From an uncultured Clostridia bacterium (GTDB taxonomy: Bacteria > Bacillota > Clostridia > Saccharofermentanales > Saccharofermentanaceae), in the NCBI GenBank assembly GCA_946403085.1, contig CAMIYM010000018.1, forward strand, positions 1-46,909: a DNA stretch of 46,909 nt, given 5' to 3'. The notes under the pieces were generated by a model. The model saw nothing but the letters and a program-made list of their open reading frames with translations. It searched no databases and had not been told where the DNA came from. Both the position numbers and the translations under genes were made by a program. Positions 8,020 through 16,616 of the stretch are shown here, piece after piece; position 1 is the first letter of the stretch; each line of letters starts with the position of its first letter.

Positions 8020-8663
8020 TGCTTACTATTGCTTTACCTAAGGGCAGGCTTGCCGACCAGACCCTGGATCTCATGGAAAAGGCCGGATACGATGTATCTG
8101 CAGCAAGAGATAAGTCCAGAAAACTCATTCTTGAAGATAAGGATGCAGGTTTGCGCTTCATCCTTTCAAAGCCTTCCGACGTACCTACTTATGTCGAGTA
8201 CGGCGCAGCCGATATCGGCGTTGTCGGCAAGGATACTCTTCTTGAAGAGGGAAGACAGCTTTATGAAGTATTGGATCTCGGACTTGGCAAATGCAGGATG
8301 TGCGTTGCAGGTCCTGCAGAACTTAAGGATAAGCTCGACGAGATCCCGAATAAGAGAGTAGGAACAAAATATCCCAATATTACGAGAAGTTACTTCGAAG
8401 GCGTAAAGGGAGAGAGCGTTGAGATAATCAAGCTCAACGGTTCAGTGGAACTTGCGCCTCTGACAGGACTTGCAGAAGTCATAGTAGATATCGTTGAATC
8501 CGGAAGAACACTTTATGAGAATGGCCTTGATGTACTTGAGACCGTTGCCCATATCAGCGCGAGACTCGTGGTTAACAGAGTCTCGATGAAGATGAAGGAA
8601 GACGAGATCAAGCCCATGATCGCCAAACTCAAGAAGATACTGGCGGAAGAGGCTCAGGAATAA
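8019..8663 (+). CDS. hisG: ATP phosphoribosyltransferase catalytic subunit, short form
   Basis: HisG condenses ATP with PRPP to phosphoribosyl-ATP, the first and feedback-controlled step of histidine synthesis. At 214 residues it is the short form, without the C-terminal regulatory domain, which explains the presence of hisZ directly upstream. Recognisable motifs are the N-terminal [10 protein letters not shown], the [11 protein letters not shown] loop, and [13 protein letters not shown]. The PRPP-binding segment near [14 protein letters not shown] is represented by [20 protein letters not shown]. It shares one base with hisZ and precedes hisD by 21 bp. Confidence 0.96.
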   Translation: MLTIALPKGRLADQTLDLMEKAGYDVSAARDKSRKLILEDKDAGLRFILSKPSDVPTYVEYGAADIGVVGKDTLLEEGRQLYEVLDLGLGKCRMCVAGPAELKDKLDEIPNKRVGTKYPNITRSYFEGVKGESVEIIKLNGSVELAPLTGLAEVIVDIVESGRTLYENGLDVLETVAHISARLVVNRVSMKMKEDEIKPMIAKLKKILAEEAQE

Positions 8664-8684
8664 AGAAGCAAAGGGGGATATATC

Positions 8685-9983
8685 ATGCGTTGTAAATTGA
8701 TCGAAGGTACAAAAGAGAATCTTAAGGCAACAGTACAGAGCCTCGGTGTAAGAGGCAAGATGGACTTAAAGCCCGTAATAACCGTTGTTCAGGATGTAAT
8801 AGACAACATCAGGGAGAACGGCGATGCCGCACTCCTCGGATATACAGAGAAGTTTGACGGAGTAAAGCTTACATCAGACCAGCTCAGAGTATCCGAAAAA
8901 GAGATAGAAGAAGGAATCGCACAGGTCGATCCCGAGCTTCTGACAGTTATGAAAAAAGCCGCTGCTAATATCAGAAGATTCCACGAGGAGCAGAAGGAGC
9001 ACGGCTTCATGATGGATGCCGGCAAGGGCGCAAAGATAGGCGTACGCGTAAGACCTATCTCCATTGCGGGCGTTTATGTTCCGGGCGGTACGGCACCTTT
9101 GCCGTCAACAGTTCTCATGGATGTAATTCCTGCTTCTGTTGCAGGAGTTGAGAGGATCGTTTTCGCGACACCTCCGAGAAAAGACGGAACCATCGCACCT
9201 GTTATTCTTGCAGCTGCAACAATTGCAGGCGCTACCGAGATCTACAGGATGGGCGGCGCTCAGGCTATCGCAGCTATGGCTTACGGTACTGAATCCGTGC
9301 CGAGAGTAGATAAGATCTGCGGCCCCGGAAACATCTATGTAAACACAGCCAAGAGACTTGTTTTCGGACAGGTTGATATCGATATGTTTGCAGGCCCTTC
9401 CGAGATCCTGATCATTGCTGATAAGACAGCAAATCCGGACTTCGTAGCGGCTGATATGCTTTCACAGGCAGAGCACGACAAGATGGCTTCAGCTATCGTT
9501 CTTACAGATTCAAGAGAACTTGCAGAAAAGGTCCTTGAACTGGCAGACAAGAGATCCGAGATGGCTGAGAGAAAAGAGATCCTTGCAAAGTCCATGGAGG
9601 ATTACTGCGCGATCATCGTATGCGACAGTCTTGAGACGGCGATAAACTTCTCAGAAGAGATCGCACCTGAGCACCTTGAGCTCTGCGTGGAGAATCCGGA
9701 ACTCGTTGCAAACAAGATCAACAACTGCGGTGCAATGTTCCTTGGAAACTATTCACCCGAACCGCTGGGCGATTATTTTGCAGGACCTAACCACACGCTT
9801 CCCACATCCGGAACGGCAAGATTCTTCTCACCTCTTAACACCGGTGATTTCTATAAGAAGATGAGCGTCATCAATTACAATGAGGCGATGCTCAAAGACG
9901 TATATAAAGATGTTGCGGCATTTGCTGACAGTGAAGGTCTTGGCTGTCACGCTGCTGCCATAAGAGCAAGATTCGAGGACTGA
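8685..9983 (+). CDS. hisD: Histidinol dehydrogenase
   Basis: HisD is a zinc enzyme that oxidises L-histidinol to L-histidine in two NAD-dependent steps, the end of the pathway. The protein has 432 residues, the normal length. Family segments are VYVPGGTAPLPSTVLM, MGGAQAIAAMAYGT, KICGPGNIYVNTAK, FAGPSEILIIAD and LSQAEHD (zinc-site Gln and His), EIAPEHLEL (catalytic Glu-His pair) and the C-terminal GCHAAAIRAR, which carries a further zinc-ligand histidine. ATG 8685 is preceded by AAGGGGGA. Confidence 0.97.
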   Translation: MRCKLIEGTKENLKATVQSLGVRGKMDLKPVITVVQDVIDNIRENGDAALLGYTEKFDGVKLTSDQLRVSEKEIEEGIAQVDPELLTVMKKAAANIRRFHEEQKEHGFMMDAGKGAKIGVRVRPISIAGVYVPGGTAPLPSTVLMDVIPASVAGVERIVFATPPRKDGTIAPVILAAATIAGATEIYRMGGAQAIAAMAYGTESVPRVDKICGPGNIYVNTAKRLVFGQVDIDMFAGPSEILIIADKTANPDFVAADMLSQAEHDKMASAIVLTDSRELAEKVLELADKRSEMAERKEILAKSMEDYCAIIVCDSLETAINFSEEIAPEHLELCVENPELVANKINNCGAMFLGNYSPEPLGDYFAGPNHTLPTSGTARFFSPLNTGDFYKKMSVINYNEAMLKDVYKDVAAFADSEGLGCHAAAIRARFED

Positions 9984-9988
9984 TCAAC

Positions 9989-11083
9989 TTGAGTAAATAT
10001 TGGAACAAACTGATAAATGACATTGAGCCTTACGTCGCAGGCGAGCAGCCTAAGCCGGGGCAGAAGGTGATAAAGCTCAACACCAATGAGAATCCTTATC
10101 CGCCTTCACCGAAGGTAAAGGAAGCTCTTGAGGGTTTTAACCTTGCAGACTTAAGGCTATATCCTGACACAAACTCCACGATAGTAATCAAGGCAGCTGC
10201 AAAGTTTGACGGAGTAAGCGAGAAGAACATATTCTGCGGCAACGGTTCTGATGAAGTCCTTGCGATCGCATTCCAGACATTCTTCGAGAAGAAGGCTCTT
10301 ACGGGACTTCCTGTGCTGATGCCTGATTACAGTTACAGTTTCTATCCGGTATTCTCTGAATTCTACGATATCAGAAGAAAGACGATCGCTCTGAAGGAAG
10401 ACTTCCGTCTTGATCCTGATGACTATATCGGAGTACCTAACTGCGGAATCGTTTTCGCGAACCCGAATGCACCGACATCAAGAGCGATCGCTTTATCCGA
10501 TGTCGAAAAGATCGCATCCGCAAATCCCGATTCTGTCGTTATCGTCGATGAGGCTTATGTAGCTTTTGAAGAGAACTACGAATCAGCAGTATCGCTTATC
10601 GGAAAGTATAAGAACATCTGTGTCATCAGGACACTTTCCAAAGCATTCTCCCTGGCAGGAATCAGACTCGGATATGCTGTAGCTGATGAGGAACTCATCG
10701 AAGGTTTGAAGAGGGCAAGGGATTCATTCAACTCATATCCCGTTGACCGTCTTGCACAGAAGGTCGCAGAAGCAGCACTTCTTGACACCGGTTACTATAA
10801 CGAGACCAGAAAGAAGATCATTGCCACAAGAGAACGCGCGTCAAAAGAGCTTAAGGAGATCGGCTTTACCATGCCGTCTTCATCCGCGAACTTCCTGTAT
10901 GCAAAACCGCCCATGGATTGCGGAACACTGTACCAAAATCTCCGCAATAAAGGTATACTTGTAAGATATTTCAACAAGCCTGTGCTTAAGGATTATCTTA
11001 GGATCACGATTGGTACTGACGAAGAGATGGACGAGCTTATCAAAGCCATCAAAGAGGAGGTCAAAAATGCCGAGAACAGCTGA
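9989..11083 (+). CDS. hisC: Histidinol-phosphate aminotransferase
   Basis: HisC is a PLP-dependent class I/II aminotransferase that converts imidazole-acetol phosphate and glutamate to histidinol phosphate. The 364-residue protein shows LNTNENPYPPSP near the N-terminus, the NPNAPTS loop, VDEAYVAF, and the PLP-binding Lys in RTLSKAFSLAGIRLGY. The start is TTG 9989, 5 bp after hisD stops, with CGAGGA upstream. Its 3' end overlaps the start of hisB by 17 bp. Confidence 0.95.
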   Translation: MSKYWNKLINDIEPYVAGEQPKPGQKVIKLNTNENPYPPSPKVKEALEGFNLADLRLYPDTNSTIVIKAAAKFDGVSEKNIFCGNGSDEVLAIAFQTFFEKKALTGLPVLMPDYSYSFYPVFSEFYDIRRKTIALKEDFRLDPDDYIGVPNCGIVFANPNAPTSRAIALSDVEKIASANPDSVVIVDEAYVAFEENYESAVSLIGKYKNICVIRTLSKAFSLAGIRLGYAVADEELIEGLKRARDSFNSYPVDRLAQKVAEAALLDTGYYNETRKKIIATRERASKELKEIGFTMPSSSANFLYAKPPMDCGTLYQNLRNKGILVRYFNKPVLKDYLRITIGTDEEMDELIKAIKEEVKNAENS

Positions 11084-11657
11084 GATCGCTAGAGCTACAA
11101 AAGAGACAGACATCAAGGTCAGGATCGATCTTGACGGCAAGGGCGAGAACAAGATCGATACAGGTATCGGATTCTTCGACCACATGCTTACGGCTCTTTC
11201 CAAACACTCCGGTATCGACATGGAGATCTTCTGCAAGGGCGATCTTAATGTTGATGCTCATCACTCAGTTGAGGATGTCGGCATCGTATTAGGCCAGGCA
11301 TTTAATCAGGCGATCGGTGACAAGATCGGAATCAGACGTTACGGATCCGCTTCCATCCCTATGGATGAGGCTCTGGGAACATGCTCTCTTGATATCTCAG
11401 GCAGGGCATATCTTGTTTTCGATTGTGATTTTGCAGGCGATTTCTGCGGAACAATGGATACACAGCTTTTCGAAGAATTTTTCAGAAGCTTTGCTTTTAA
11501 TGCAGGCATCACACTGCACATCGCTTGCCCCTATGGTGCCAACGATCACCACAAGGCAGAGGCTATGTTCAAGGCACTTGCAAGAGCCTTGAGACAGGCA
11601 ACAGAGACCGACCCGAGATTTGAAGGCCAGGTCGTATCAACTAAAGGCGCATTATAA
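11067..11657 (+). CDS. hisB: Imidazoleglycerol-phosphate dehydratase
   Basis: This monofunctional HisB dehydrates imidazole glycerol phosphate to imidazole-acetol phosphate. I choose ATG 11067, 6 bp after AGAGGAGG, giving 196 residues, the usual size; the reading frame is open further upstream inside hisC but that extension has no family similarity. The metal-binding histidine motifs are FFDHMLTALSKHSG, AHHSVEDVG, and NDHHKAEAMFKALARAL. The histidinol-phosphatase domain fused to HisB in enterobacteria is absent, so another phosphatase must do that step. Confidence 0.96.
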   Translation: MPRTAEIARATKETDIKVRIDLDGKGENKIDTGIGFFDHMLTALSKHSGIDMEIFCKGDLNVDAHHSVEDVGIVLGQAFNQAIGDKIGIRRYGSASIPMDEALGTCSLDISGRAYLVFDCDFAGDFCGTMDTQLFEEFFRSFAFNAGITLHIACPYGANDHHKAEAMFKALARALRQATETDPRFEGQVVSTKGAL

Positions 11658-11675
11658 TTTTTGGAGGACACATAA

Positions 11676-12557
11676 ATGCTTATTAAGGATACTGATTTTA
11701 TCGATCAGCCGATGCTCTCAAAGGGCAAGGTCAGAAACATCTACGATCTCGGTGATTCACTTCTTCTTGTCGTTACAGACAGGATCTCAGCTTTCGACGT
11801 AATCTTCGACGAGCTGATCCCTGACAAGGGAAGAGTTCTCTCATCTATCTCCGAGTTCTGGTTTGATTTCACAAAGGACATCATTCCGAACCACGTAATT
11901 ACAACTGATGTTTCAAAGTATCCTATGGGCTTCGACAAGTACAAGGAAGAACTCCAGGGAAGATCTATGCTCGTTAAGAAGGCTCAGATGCTTCCTGCAG
12001 AGTGCATCGTAAGAGGCTACCTCGAAGGTTCCGCACTTAAGGAATACAAGAAGTCCGGCACAGTCGGTGGCATCAAGATGCCTGAGGGAATGCTCCAGGG
12101 CGACAAGCTCCCTGAGCCTTTGTTCACTCCTTCCACCAAGGCTGACGAGGGTCACGACATCAACATCACATATGAGCAGTTGGTTGACCTTATCGGTGAA
12201 GCAGATGCTTCAGCATTAAGAGATGCTTCACTTGCTCTCTATAAGAAGGTTTCAGAGTTTGCTCTTACAAAGGGCCTTATCCTTGCTGATACAAAGTTCG
12301 AGTTCGGTAAGATCGACGGTGTCCTCACAGTTTGCGATGAGATGTTCACACCTGACTCTTCAAGATTCTGGGATGCTGCTGAGTATGAACCCGGCCACGC
12401 TCAGAAGAGCTTCGATAAGCAGTTCTTAAGAGAATGGCTCGAGACACTCGACTGGGATAAGACATATCCCGCACCTACTCTTCCTGAAGATATCATCGAG
12501 AAGACTGCTGCAAAGTACCGCGAGTGCTACTCACGTATAACAGGAAAGGAAATCTGA
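11676..12557 (+). CDS. purC: SAICAR synthase (phosphoribosylaminoimidazole-succinocarboxamide synthase)
   Basis: PurC joins CAIR and aspartate with ATP to give SAICAR in purine synthesis. The 293-residue protein has the N-terminal GKVRNIYDLGD loop, the VTDRISAFDV motif, AECIVRGYLEGSA and a C-terminal CDEMFTPDSSRFW segment, all typical of the longer SAICAR synthase subgroup. GGAGGA precedes ATG 11676. It lies 18 bp after hisB and 4 bp before hisH, with no break in base use, so it is a true member of the histidine operon. The metabolic link is AICAR: HisHF releases it and it sits one step after SAICAR in purine synthesis. Confidence 0.96.
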   Translation: MLIKDTDFIDQPMLSKGKVRNIYDLGDSLLLVVTDRISAFDVIFDELIPDKGRVLSSISEFWFDFTKDIIPNHVITTDVSKYPMGFDKYKEELQGRSMLVKKAQMLPAECIVRGYLEGSALKEYKKSGTVGGIKMPEGMLQGDKLPEPLFTPSTKADEGHDINITYEQLVDLIGEADASALRDASLALYKKVSEFALTKGLILADTKFEFGKIDGVLTVCDEMFTPDSSRFWDAAEYEPGHAQKSFDKQFLREWLETLDWDKTYPAPTLPEDIIEKTAAKYRECYSRITGKEI

Positions 12558-12561
12558 TCCT

Positions 12562-13185
12562 TTGATAGCAATAGTCGATTACGGAATGGGCAATCTCGGA
12601 TCTGTCGAAAAGGCGCTGCGCCACATCGGCAGTGACTGTGTGATTACTTCTGATGCGGATGTGATCAATAACGCGTCAGGAGTTATCCTCCCGGGTGTCG
12701 GAAGTTTTGCTCCCGCCATGGATGAGCTTACGAACAGGGATCTCGTTATGCCTCTTATAGATTGTGCATACTCAGGCAAGCCGTTCCTTGGCATCTGCCT
12801 CGGAATGCAGCTTATGCTCGAAGGTTCTGAGGAGAACAAGATAGAGCGCAGAGAGACAAAGGGCTTTGTATCAGGCCTTGGAATCATTCCGGGTTTTGTA
12901 AGACGTTTCCCTAATAACGGTCTCAAGGTTCCCCAGATGGGATGGAACAATCTGACTGAAGTAACCGGAAGACTTCTTACAGAAGGTGATTACGTCTATT
13001 TCGTTCACTCTTATTTCTGCCAGCCCGCGAATGTAAGCGATATCGCTGCCAAGACAGAGTATGGCATTACATACTGCGCGTCTTTTGAGCATGACAATAT
13101 TTTCGGAATGCAGTTCCATCCCGAAAAGAGCGGCGAGGCAGGACTTAATATTCTTAGAAAATTCGTATCGGAGACAAAGAAATGA
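12562..13185 (+). CDS. hisH: Imidazole glycerol phosphate synthase, glutaminase subunit
   Basis: HisH is the class I glutamine amidotransferase that supplies ammonia to HisF. In 207 residues it shows the N-terminal VDYGMGNLGSVEKAL, the oxyanion region LPGVGSF, the nucleophile elbow FLGICLGMQLM with the catalytic Cys, and the FHPEKS motif with the catalytic His-Glu. The start is TTG 12562, with AGGAAAGGAA just upstream in the end of purC. The stop overlaps the hisA start codon. Confidence 0.96.
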   Translation: MIAIVDYGMGNLGSVEKALRHIGSDCVITSDADVINNASGVILPGVGSFAPAMDELTNRDLVMPLIDCAYSGKPFLGICLGMQLMLEGSEENKIERRETKGFVSGLGIIPGFVRRFPNNGLKVPQMGWNNLTEVTGRLLTEGDYVYFVHSYFCQPANVSDIAAKTEYGITYCASFEHDNIFGMQFHPEKSGEAGLNILRKFVSETKK

Positions 13186-13895
13186 TCATATTACCGGCTA
13201 TCGACCTCATCGGCGGCAAGTGCGTCAGGCTCAAGCAGGGCAGATACGATGACGTTACCGTCTATAACGATTCGCCTCTGGATCAGGCATTCATGTTCAA
13301 GGAGGCAGGTGCTTCCTGGATCCATGTGGTCGATCTTGATGCGGCGAAAAGCGGAGTCCCCGAAAATCATGAAATAATCAAAGAGATCTCTGTTAAGACA
13401 GGTCTCAAGGTAGATACAGGCGGCGGCATCCGCAACATGGATACCCTTGCCAAGTGGATCGAAGAATACGGCGTATCAAGAGCAGTCCTCGGTACTGCTG
13501 CCGTTAAGGATCCTGAGTTTACGAGAAAAGCCATAGAGCGCTTTGGCGACAAGGTCGCCATCGGAATCGATGCACATTCAGGCTTCGTCTCAGTCGACGG
13601 TTGGACATCAGATTCTGAACTTAAGGCTGTTGATTTTGCGCTCAAGTGCAAAGAAATCGGAGCTAAGACAGTCGTATTTACCGATATCGCAAGAGACGGT
13701 ATGCTTACAGGTCCTGCGGTCGAAGCTACAAAAGAGATGGTCGAGGCGACAGGCCTTGATGTGATCGCATCCGGCGGAATCGGCTCTAATGAGGATGTTG
13801 ATCTTATAAAGACATCAGGCTGTGCCGGAGTCATCATCGGCAAGGCAATATACGAAGGAAAGGTGGACCTGGCAAGATGCTTACAAAACGTATAA
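13182..13895 (+). CDS. hisA: ProFAR isomerase
   Basis: HisA is a TIM-barrel enzyme that isomerises ProFAR to PRFAR by an Amadori rearrangement. The 237-residue protein has the catalytic Asp in [16 protein letters not shown], phosphate-binding glycines in DTGGGIR and ASGGIGS, and the second catalytic region [14 protein letters not shown]. It begins with ATGA overlapping the hisH stop, and its end overlaps hisF by 19 bp, both signs of coupling. It lacks the bifunctional HisA/TrpF features I would expect in actinobacteria. Confidence 0.96.
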   Translation: MIILPAIDLIGGKCVRLKQGRYDDVTVYNDSPLDQAFMFKEAGASWIHVVDLDAAKSGVPENHEIIKEISVKTGLKVDTGGGIRNMDTLAKWIEEYGVSRAVLGTAAVKDPEFTRKAIERFGDKVAIGIDAHSGFVSVDGWTSDSELKAVDFALKCKEIGAKTVVFTDIARDGMLTGPAVEATKEMVEATGLDVIASGGIGSNEDVDLIKTSGCAGVIIGKAIYEGKVDLARCLQNV

Positions 13896-14650
13896 TCCCG
13901 TGCCTGGACGTCAAAGACGGCAGAGTCGTCAAGGGCGTTAACTTCGTATCACTCCGCGATGCAGGAGATCCTGTGGAATGTGCCAAGACTTATAACAAGT
14001 CAGGTGCCGATGAACTGGTCTTCCTTGACATAACAGCTACTCTTGAATCTAGAGGAACTACTGTCGAGATGGCAAAAAGAGTTGCCAATGAGGTATTCAT
14101 TCCGTTTACTATCGGAGGCGGTATCAGAACAGTTGATGATATAAGAGAGCTCCTTAATGCTGGAGCTGACAAGGTATCCCTGAATTCTGCCGCAGTAAAG
14201 AATCCTGACTTTATCAAGGAAGCTGCCGATATGTTCGGTTCACAGTGCATTGTCTGCGCGATCGATGTTAAGGCAAGGGAAGAAGGGTTCCCGTCTGGAT
14301 ATGAAGTCGTTATCGCAGGCGGCACCAAGCCTACAGGCCTTGATGCTCTTGAATGGGCAAAGAAGGCAGTAGCATTAGGCGCAGGTGAGATCCTTCTGAC
14401 TTCAATGGATAAGGACGGTACAAAGTCCGGTTACGATAACAGGATCACGGCTCTTATCTCCGAGAATGTCGGAGTACCGGTAATCGCTTCAGGCGGAGCA
14501 GGTTCCATGAAGGACTTCGCAGATGCTGTTAATATAGGCAAGGCAGACGCTGTTCTCGCAGCAAGCCTTTTCCACTTCGGTGAGATCAAGATATCAGACC
14601 TTAAGGATTATCTTGAAGGCGAGGGAATCCCCGTAAGGAGAGAGTTATGA
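13877..14650 (+). CDS. hisF: Imidazole glycerol phosphate synthase, cyclase subunit
   Basis: HisF uses PRFAR and ammonia from HisH to make imidazole glycerol phosphate and AICAR. The protein of 257 residues is a TIM barrel, homologous to HisA. The catalytic Asp is in [15 protein letters not shown], and the second one in AIDVKA; phosphate-binding loops are TIGGGIR and ASGGAGS. It overlaps hisA by 19 bp in a different frame and overlaps hisI by 4 bp, so HisH, HisA and HisF should be made in step. Confidence 0.97.
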   Translation: MLTKRIIPCLDVKDGRVVKGVNFVSLRDAGDPVECAKTYNKSGADELVFLDITATLESRGTTVEMAKRVANEVFIPFTIGGGIRTVDDIRELLNAGADKVSLNSAAVKNPDFIKEAADMFGSQCIVCAIDVKAREEGFPSGYEVVIAGGTKPTGLDALEWAKKAVALGAGEILLTSMDKDGTKSGYDNRITALISENVGVPVIASGGAGSMKDFADAVNIGKADAVLAASLFHFGEIKISDLKDYLEGEGIPVRREL

Positions 14651-15021
14651 GCGGAAATAAACTTGAGCCTTCCGTAATGTGGGCTAAGATGAAGAAGAAT
14701 TCGGACGGACTTGTACCTGCGATCACGGTAGACTACGAGACCGGCGATGTCCTTATGATGGCTTACATGAATGAGGAGGCATTCCGCCTTACCTGCGAGA
14801 CAGGTTATATGTATTATTATTCAAGGTCGAGAAATACCCTCTGGAAGAAGGGCGAGACTTCGGGACATGTCCAGAAAGTCATCTCTGCAAGCATCGACTG
14901 CGACAGGGATACGCTTCTTTACAGGATCGACCAGACAGGCGCCGCCTGCCATACGGGCAACAGGTCCTGTTTCTACACACCGCTTAATGAATGGGATCCG
15001 GAAAGTGACAAGGAGGAATAA
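14647..15021 (+). CDS. hisI: Phosphoribosyl-AMP cyclohydrolase
   Basis: This monofunctional HisI opens the adenine ring of phosphoribosyl-AMP, the third pathway step. In 124 residues it shows the [18 protein letters not shown] motif, the zinc and magnesium ligand motif [10 protein letters not shown], and the C-terminal CHTGNRSCF. Its ATG overlaps the hisF stop and hisE follows 3 bp later. In enterobacteria HisI and HisE are fused; here they are separate, neighbouring genes. Confidence 0.95.
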   Translation: MSGNKLEPSVMWAKMKKNSDGLVPAITVDYETGDVLMMAYMNEEAFRLTCETGYMYYYSRSRNTLWKKGETSGHVQKVISASIDCDRDTLLYRIDQTGAACHTGNRSCFYTPLNEWDPESDKEE

Positions 15022-15024
15022 CAG

Positions 15025-15303
15025 ATGGATATTTTTAAGGAACTTTACAGTGTAATTACTGACCGCAAGGCAAATCCCGTTGAGGGTTCTTATACTAACT
15101 ACCTTTTCGATAAGGGAACTGACAAGATCTCCAAAAAGCTCGGAGAAGAGGCAGTAGAGGTAGTTATTGCTGCTTCCCAGAGAGATCGAAAAGCAACGAT
15201 CCAGGAGATCGCAGATCTTCAGTATCATGTTCTCGTCCTCATGGCAGATCAGGGAATCACTCCTGATGATGTTGAAGCCGAGTTAAGATCGCGCAGAAGC
15301 TAA
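15025..15303 (+). CDS. hisE: Phosphoribosyl-ATP pyrophosphatase
   Basis: HisE removes pyrophosphate from phosphoribosyl-ATP, the second step. The 92-residue all-alpha protein has the SYTNYLFDKG motif and the metal-binding KKLGEEAVEVVIA helix typical of MazG-like HisE. AGGAGGAA overlaps the end of hisI and precedes ATG 15025. It is the last histidine gene; no clear terminator follows, so some read-through into the rpmG unit is possible. Confidence 0.95.
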   Translation: MDIFKELYSVITDRKANPVEGSYTNYLFDKGTDKISKKLGEEAVEVVIAASQRDRKATIQEIADLQYHVLVLMADQGITPDDVEAELRSRRS

Positions 15304-15323
15304 GTAAACACTTAATATTTTCG

Positions 15324-15353
15324 TTGACTTTAACCCCTGGGGTGTGATACAAT
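15324..15353 (+). promoter_or_regulatory. Promoter of the rpmG-secE-nusG unit
   Basis: TTGACT (15324-15329) and TACAAT (15348-15353) are separated by 18 bp. The start should be near 15360, giving a leader of about 95 nt. That leader begins with a TTTCGCGC segment that can pair with GCGCGGAAA at 15389-15397, enclosing a small hairpin (AGACC, five-base loop, GGTCT, 15363-15377) and a T-run. This may be a structured control region. Confidence 0.75.
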
Positions 15354-15454
15354 TTTCGCGCTAGACCGTTCAGGTCTTGTTTTTAGTTGCGCGGAAATTG
15401 GCGCATAGGACGCTGAAAGTCCTTGCAACACAACGATTTGGAGGTATTTGTACC

Positions 15455-15619
15455 ATGGCAAAGGCAGGAGCTCGTGATAAGCTGACTCTCGCATGCACAG
15501 AATGCAAGCAGAGAAATTATCAGACATACAAGAACAAGAAGAACAATACAGAGAGATTAGAGCTCAAGAAGTATTGCCCCTTCTGCCGTAAGCACACAAT
15601 TCACAGAGAATCCAAGTAA
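15455..15619 (+). CDS. rpmG: 50S ribosomal protein L33
   Basis: L33 is a small protein of the large ribosomal subunit. ATG 15455 after TTGGAGGT gives 54 residues, the normal size; the open frame upstream has no family similarity. Two CxxC pairs (CTEC and CPFC) make it the zinc-binding, C+ form, so it should be repressed or replaced in zinc starvation if a second copy exists. The order rpmG-secE-nusG is the standard one in Firmicutes. Confidence 0.96.
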   Translation: MAKAGARDKLTLACTECKQRNYQTYKNKKNNTERLELKKYCPFCRKHTIHRESK

Positions 15620-15638
15620 TTCTTAAAGGACGTTTAAG

Positions 15639-15983
15639 ATGGCTGATAAAAAAGGTAACATTTTCAAGCGCCTTGGCAAGAAGATCTCTGATGTTTTTGC
15701 AGAATTGAAGCGCGTTACGTGGCCTACAGGCGAGAAGCTCGCCAAGACTGCTGCAGTTGTTTTGCTGGTTATCGTTTTCTTCGCTGTTTACCTTACATTG
15801 ATCGGTAACGGCGGCCGCTGGATTCTTGATAAGGTTGGTTTCTACACGATTGTTGAGACAACTGCTACAACAACAGCAGCTTCAGAGACAAGTGCTGAGA
15901 CAACACCCGCTACATCTGAGAGCACAGGTGAGACATCAGGCGAGGCAACAAGCGCGTCTACTGAGTCTCAGGCTGAAGGCTAA
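15639..15983 (+). CDS. secE: Preprotein translocase subunit SecE with Thr/Ser/Glu-rich tail
   Basis: SecE clamps SecY in the SecYEG translocon. Residues 1-70 are a complete SecE: an amphipathic N-terminal helix, the conserved FAELKRVTWPTGEKL motif, and one membrane helix (about 38-58). The family usually ends a few residues after the helix. Here about 45 further residues follow, almost only Thr, Ser, Glu, Ala and Gly. In the known one-helix topology the C-terminus is outside, so the tail is extracytoplasmic. The normal spacing to nusG argues against a frameshift. Confidence 0.93.
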   Translation: MADKKGNIFKRLGKKISDVFAELKRVTWPTGEKLAKTAAVVLLVIVFFAVYLTLIGNGGRWILDKVGFYTIVETTATTTAASETSAETTPATSESTGETSGEATSASTESQAEG

Positions 15984-16004
15984 GGTTGATTTAGGAGTAA
16001 ATAA

Positions 16005-16553
16005 ATGCCGGATAATAATGAAGCCAGATGGTATATAATTCATACCTTCGGCGGATATGAGAAGAAAGTTAAGACTTCCATAGAGAATTATGCCAAGGCC
16101 CAGGATATGGAGAACATTATCCAGGAGGTCTATTTGCCGACTGATGTTGTCGTTGAGACAAAGAACGGCAAGCGTAAGGAAGTTGAGAAGCTGAGATTCC
16201 CCAACTATATCTTCTTGAAGCTCGTTTACGGCAACAACGATAAGGTTGATAAGGATCTCTGGTACAAGATCCGTAATACAAACGGTGTTACGGGCTTTGT
16301 AGCACCCGACCCTAACAAGCCTACTCCGATGACGGATGAGGACTTGGTTAAGATGGGTCTCATCATTCCTTCTACTGTTGAGGTAGATTACCGCATCGGC
16401 GATCTTATCATCATCACAGACGGACCCTTCAAGGATAGCAAGGCTATCGTTAAGGATATCAATGAAGAGAAGCAGCAGGTTACTGTTACGGTTTCCATGT
16501 TCGGACGTGAGACACCTGTTACACTCGACTTCATTAAGGTAAGAAAAGTTTAA
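16005..16553 (+). CDS. nusG: Transcription termination/antitermination protein
   Basis: NusG binds RNA polymerase and links it to Rho, or to the ribosome through S10. The 182-residue protein has the NGN domain (WYIIHTFGGYEKKV; FPNYIFLKL; NTNGVTGFVAPD) and a C-terminal KOW domain (RIGDLIIITDGPFKDSKAIVKDIN). The length and the absence of an insertion match the common bacterial form. TTTAGGAGT precedes ATG 16005, 22 bp after secE. Confidence 0.97.
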   Translation: MPDNNEARWYIIHTFGGYEKKVKTSIENYAKAQDMENIIQEVYLPTDVVVETKNGKRKEVEKLRFPNYIFLKLVYGNNDKVDKDLWYKIRNTNGVTGFVAPDPNKPTPMTDEDLVKMGLIIPSTVEVDYRIGDLIIITDGPFKDSKAIVKDINEEKQQVTVTVSMFGRETPVTLDFIKVRKV

Positions 16554-16566
16554 TAACGTTTATTAA

Positions 16567-16581
16567 AGACCACATAGGTCT
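16567..16581 (+). ncRNA. Small hairpin in the rplK leader
   Basis: AGACC, a five-base loop, then GGTCT, followed by an A-rich and a short T run before the GGGAGGTG ribosome site. The same arms occur in the rpmG leader at 15363-15377. It could be a weak terminator, a processing site or a regulatory element; the sequence does not decide this. Confidence 0.35.
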
Positions 16582-16616
16582 CTGATAATAAAAAAAAATT
16601 TTGGGAGGTGGCCACT

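Noticed and set aside
11010..11066. Upstream start for hisB at 11010
   Set aside because: The extra residues lie in hisC and match nothing in the family; ATG 11067 has an excellent ribosome site.
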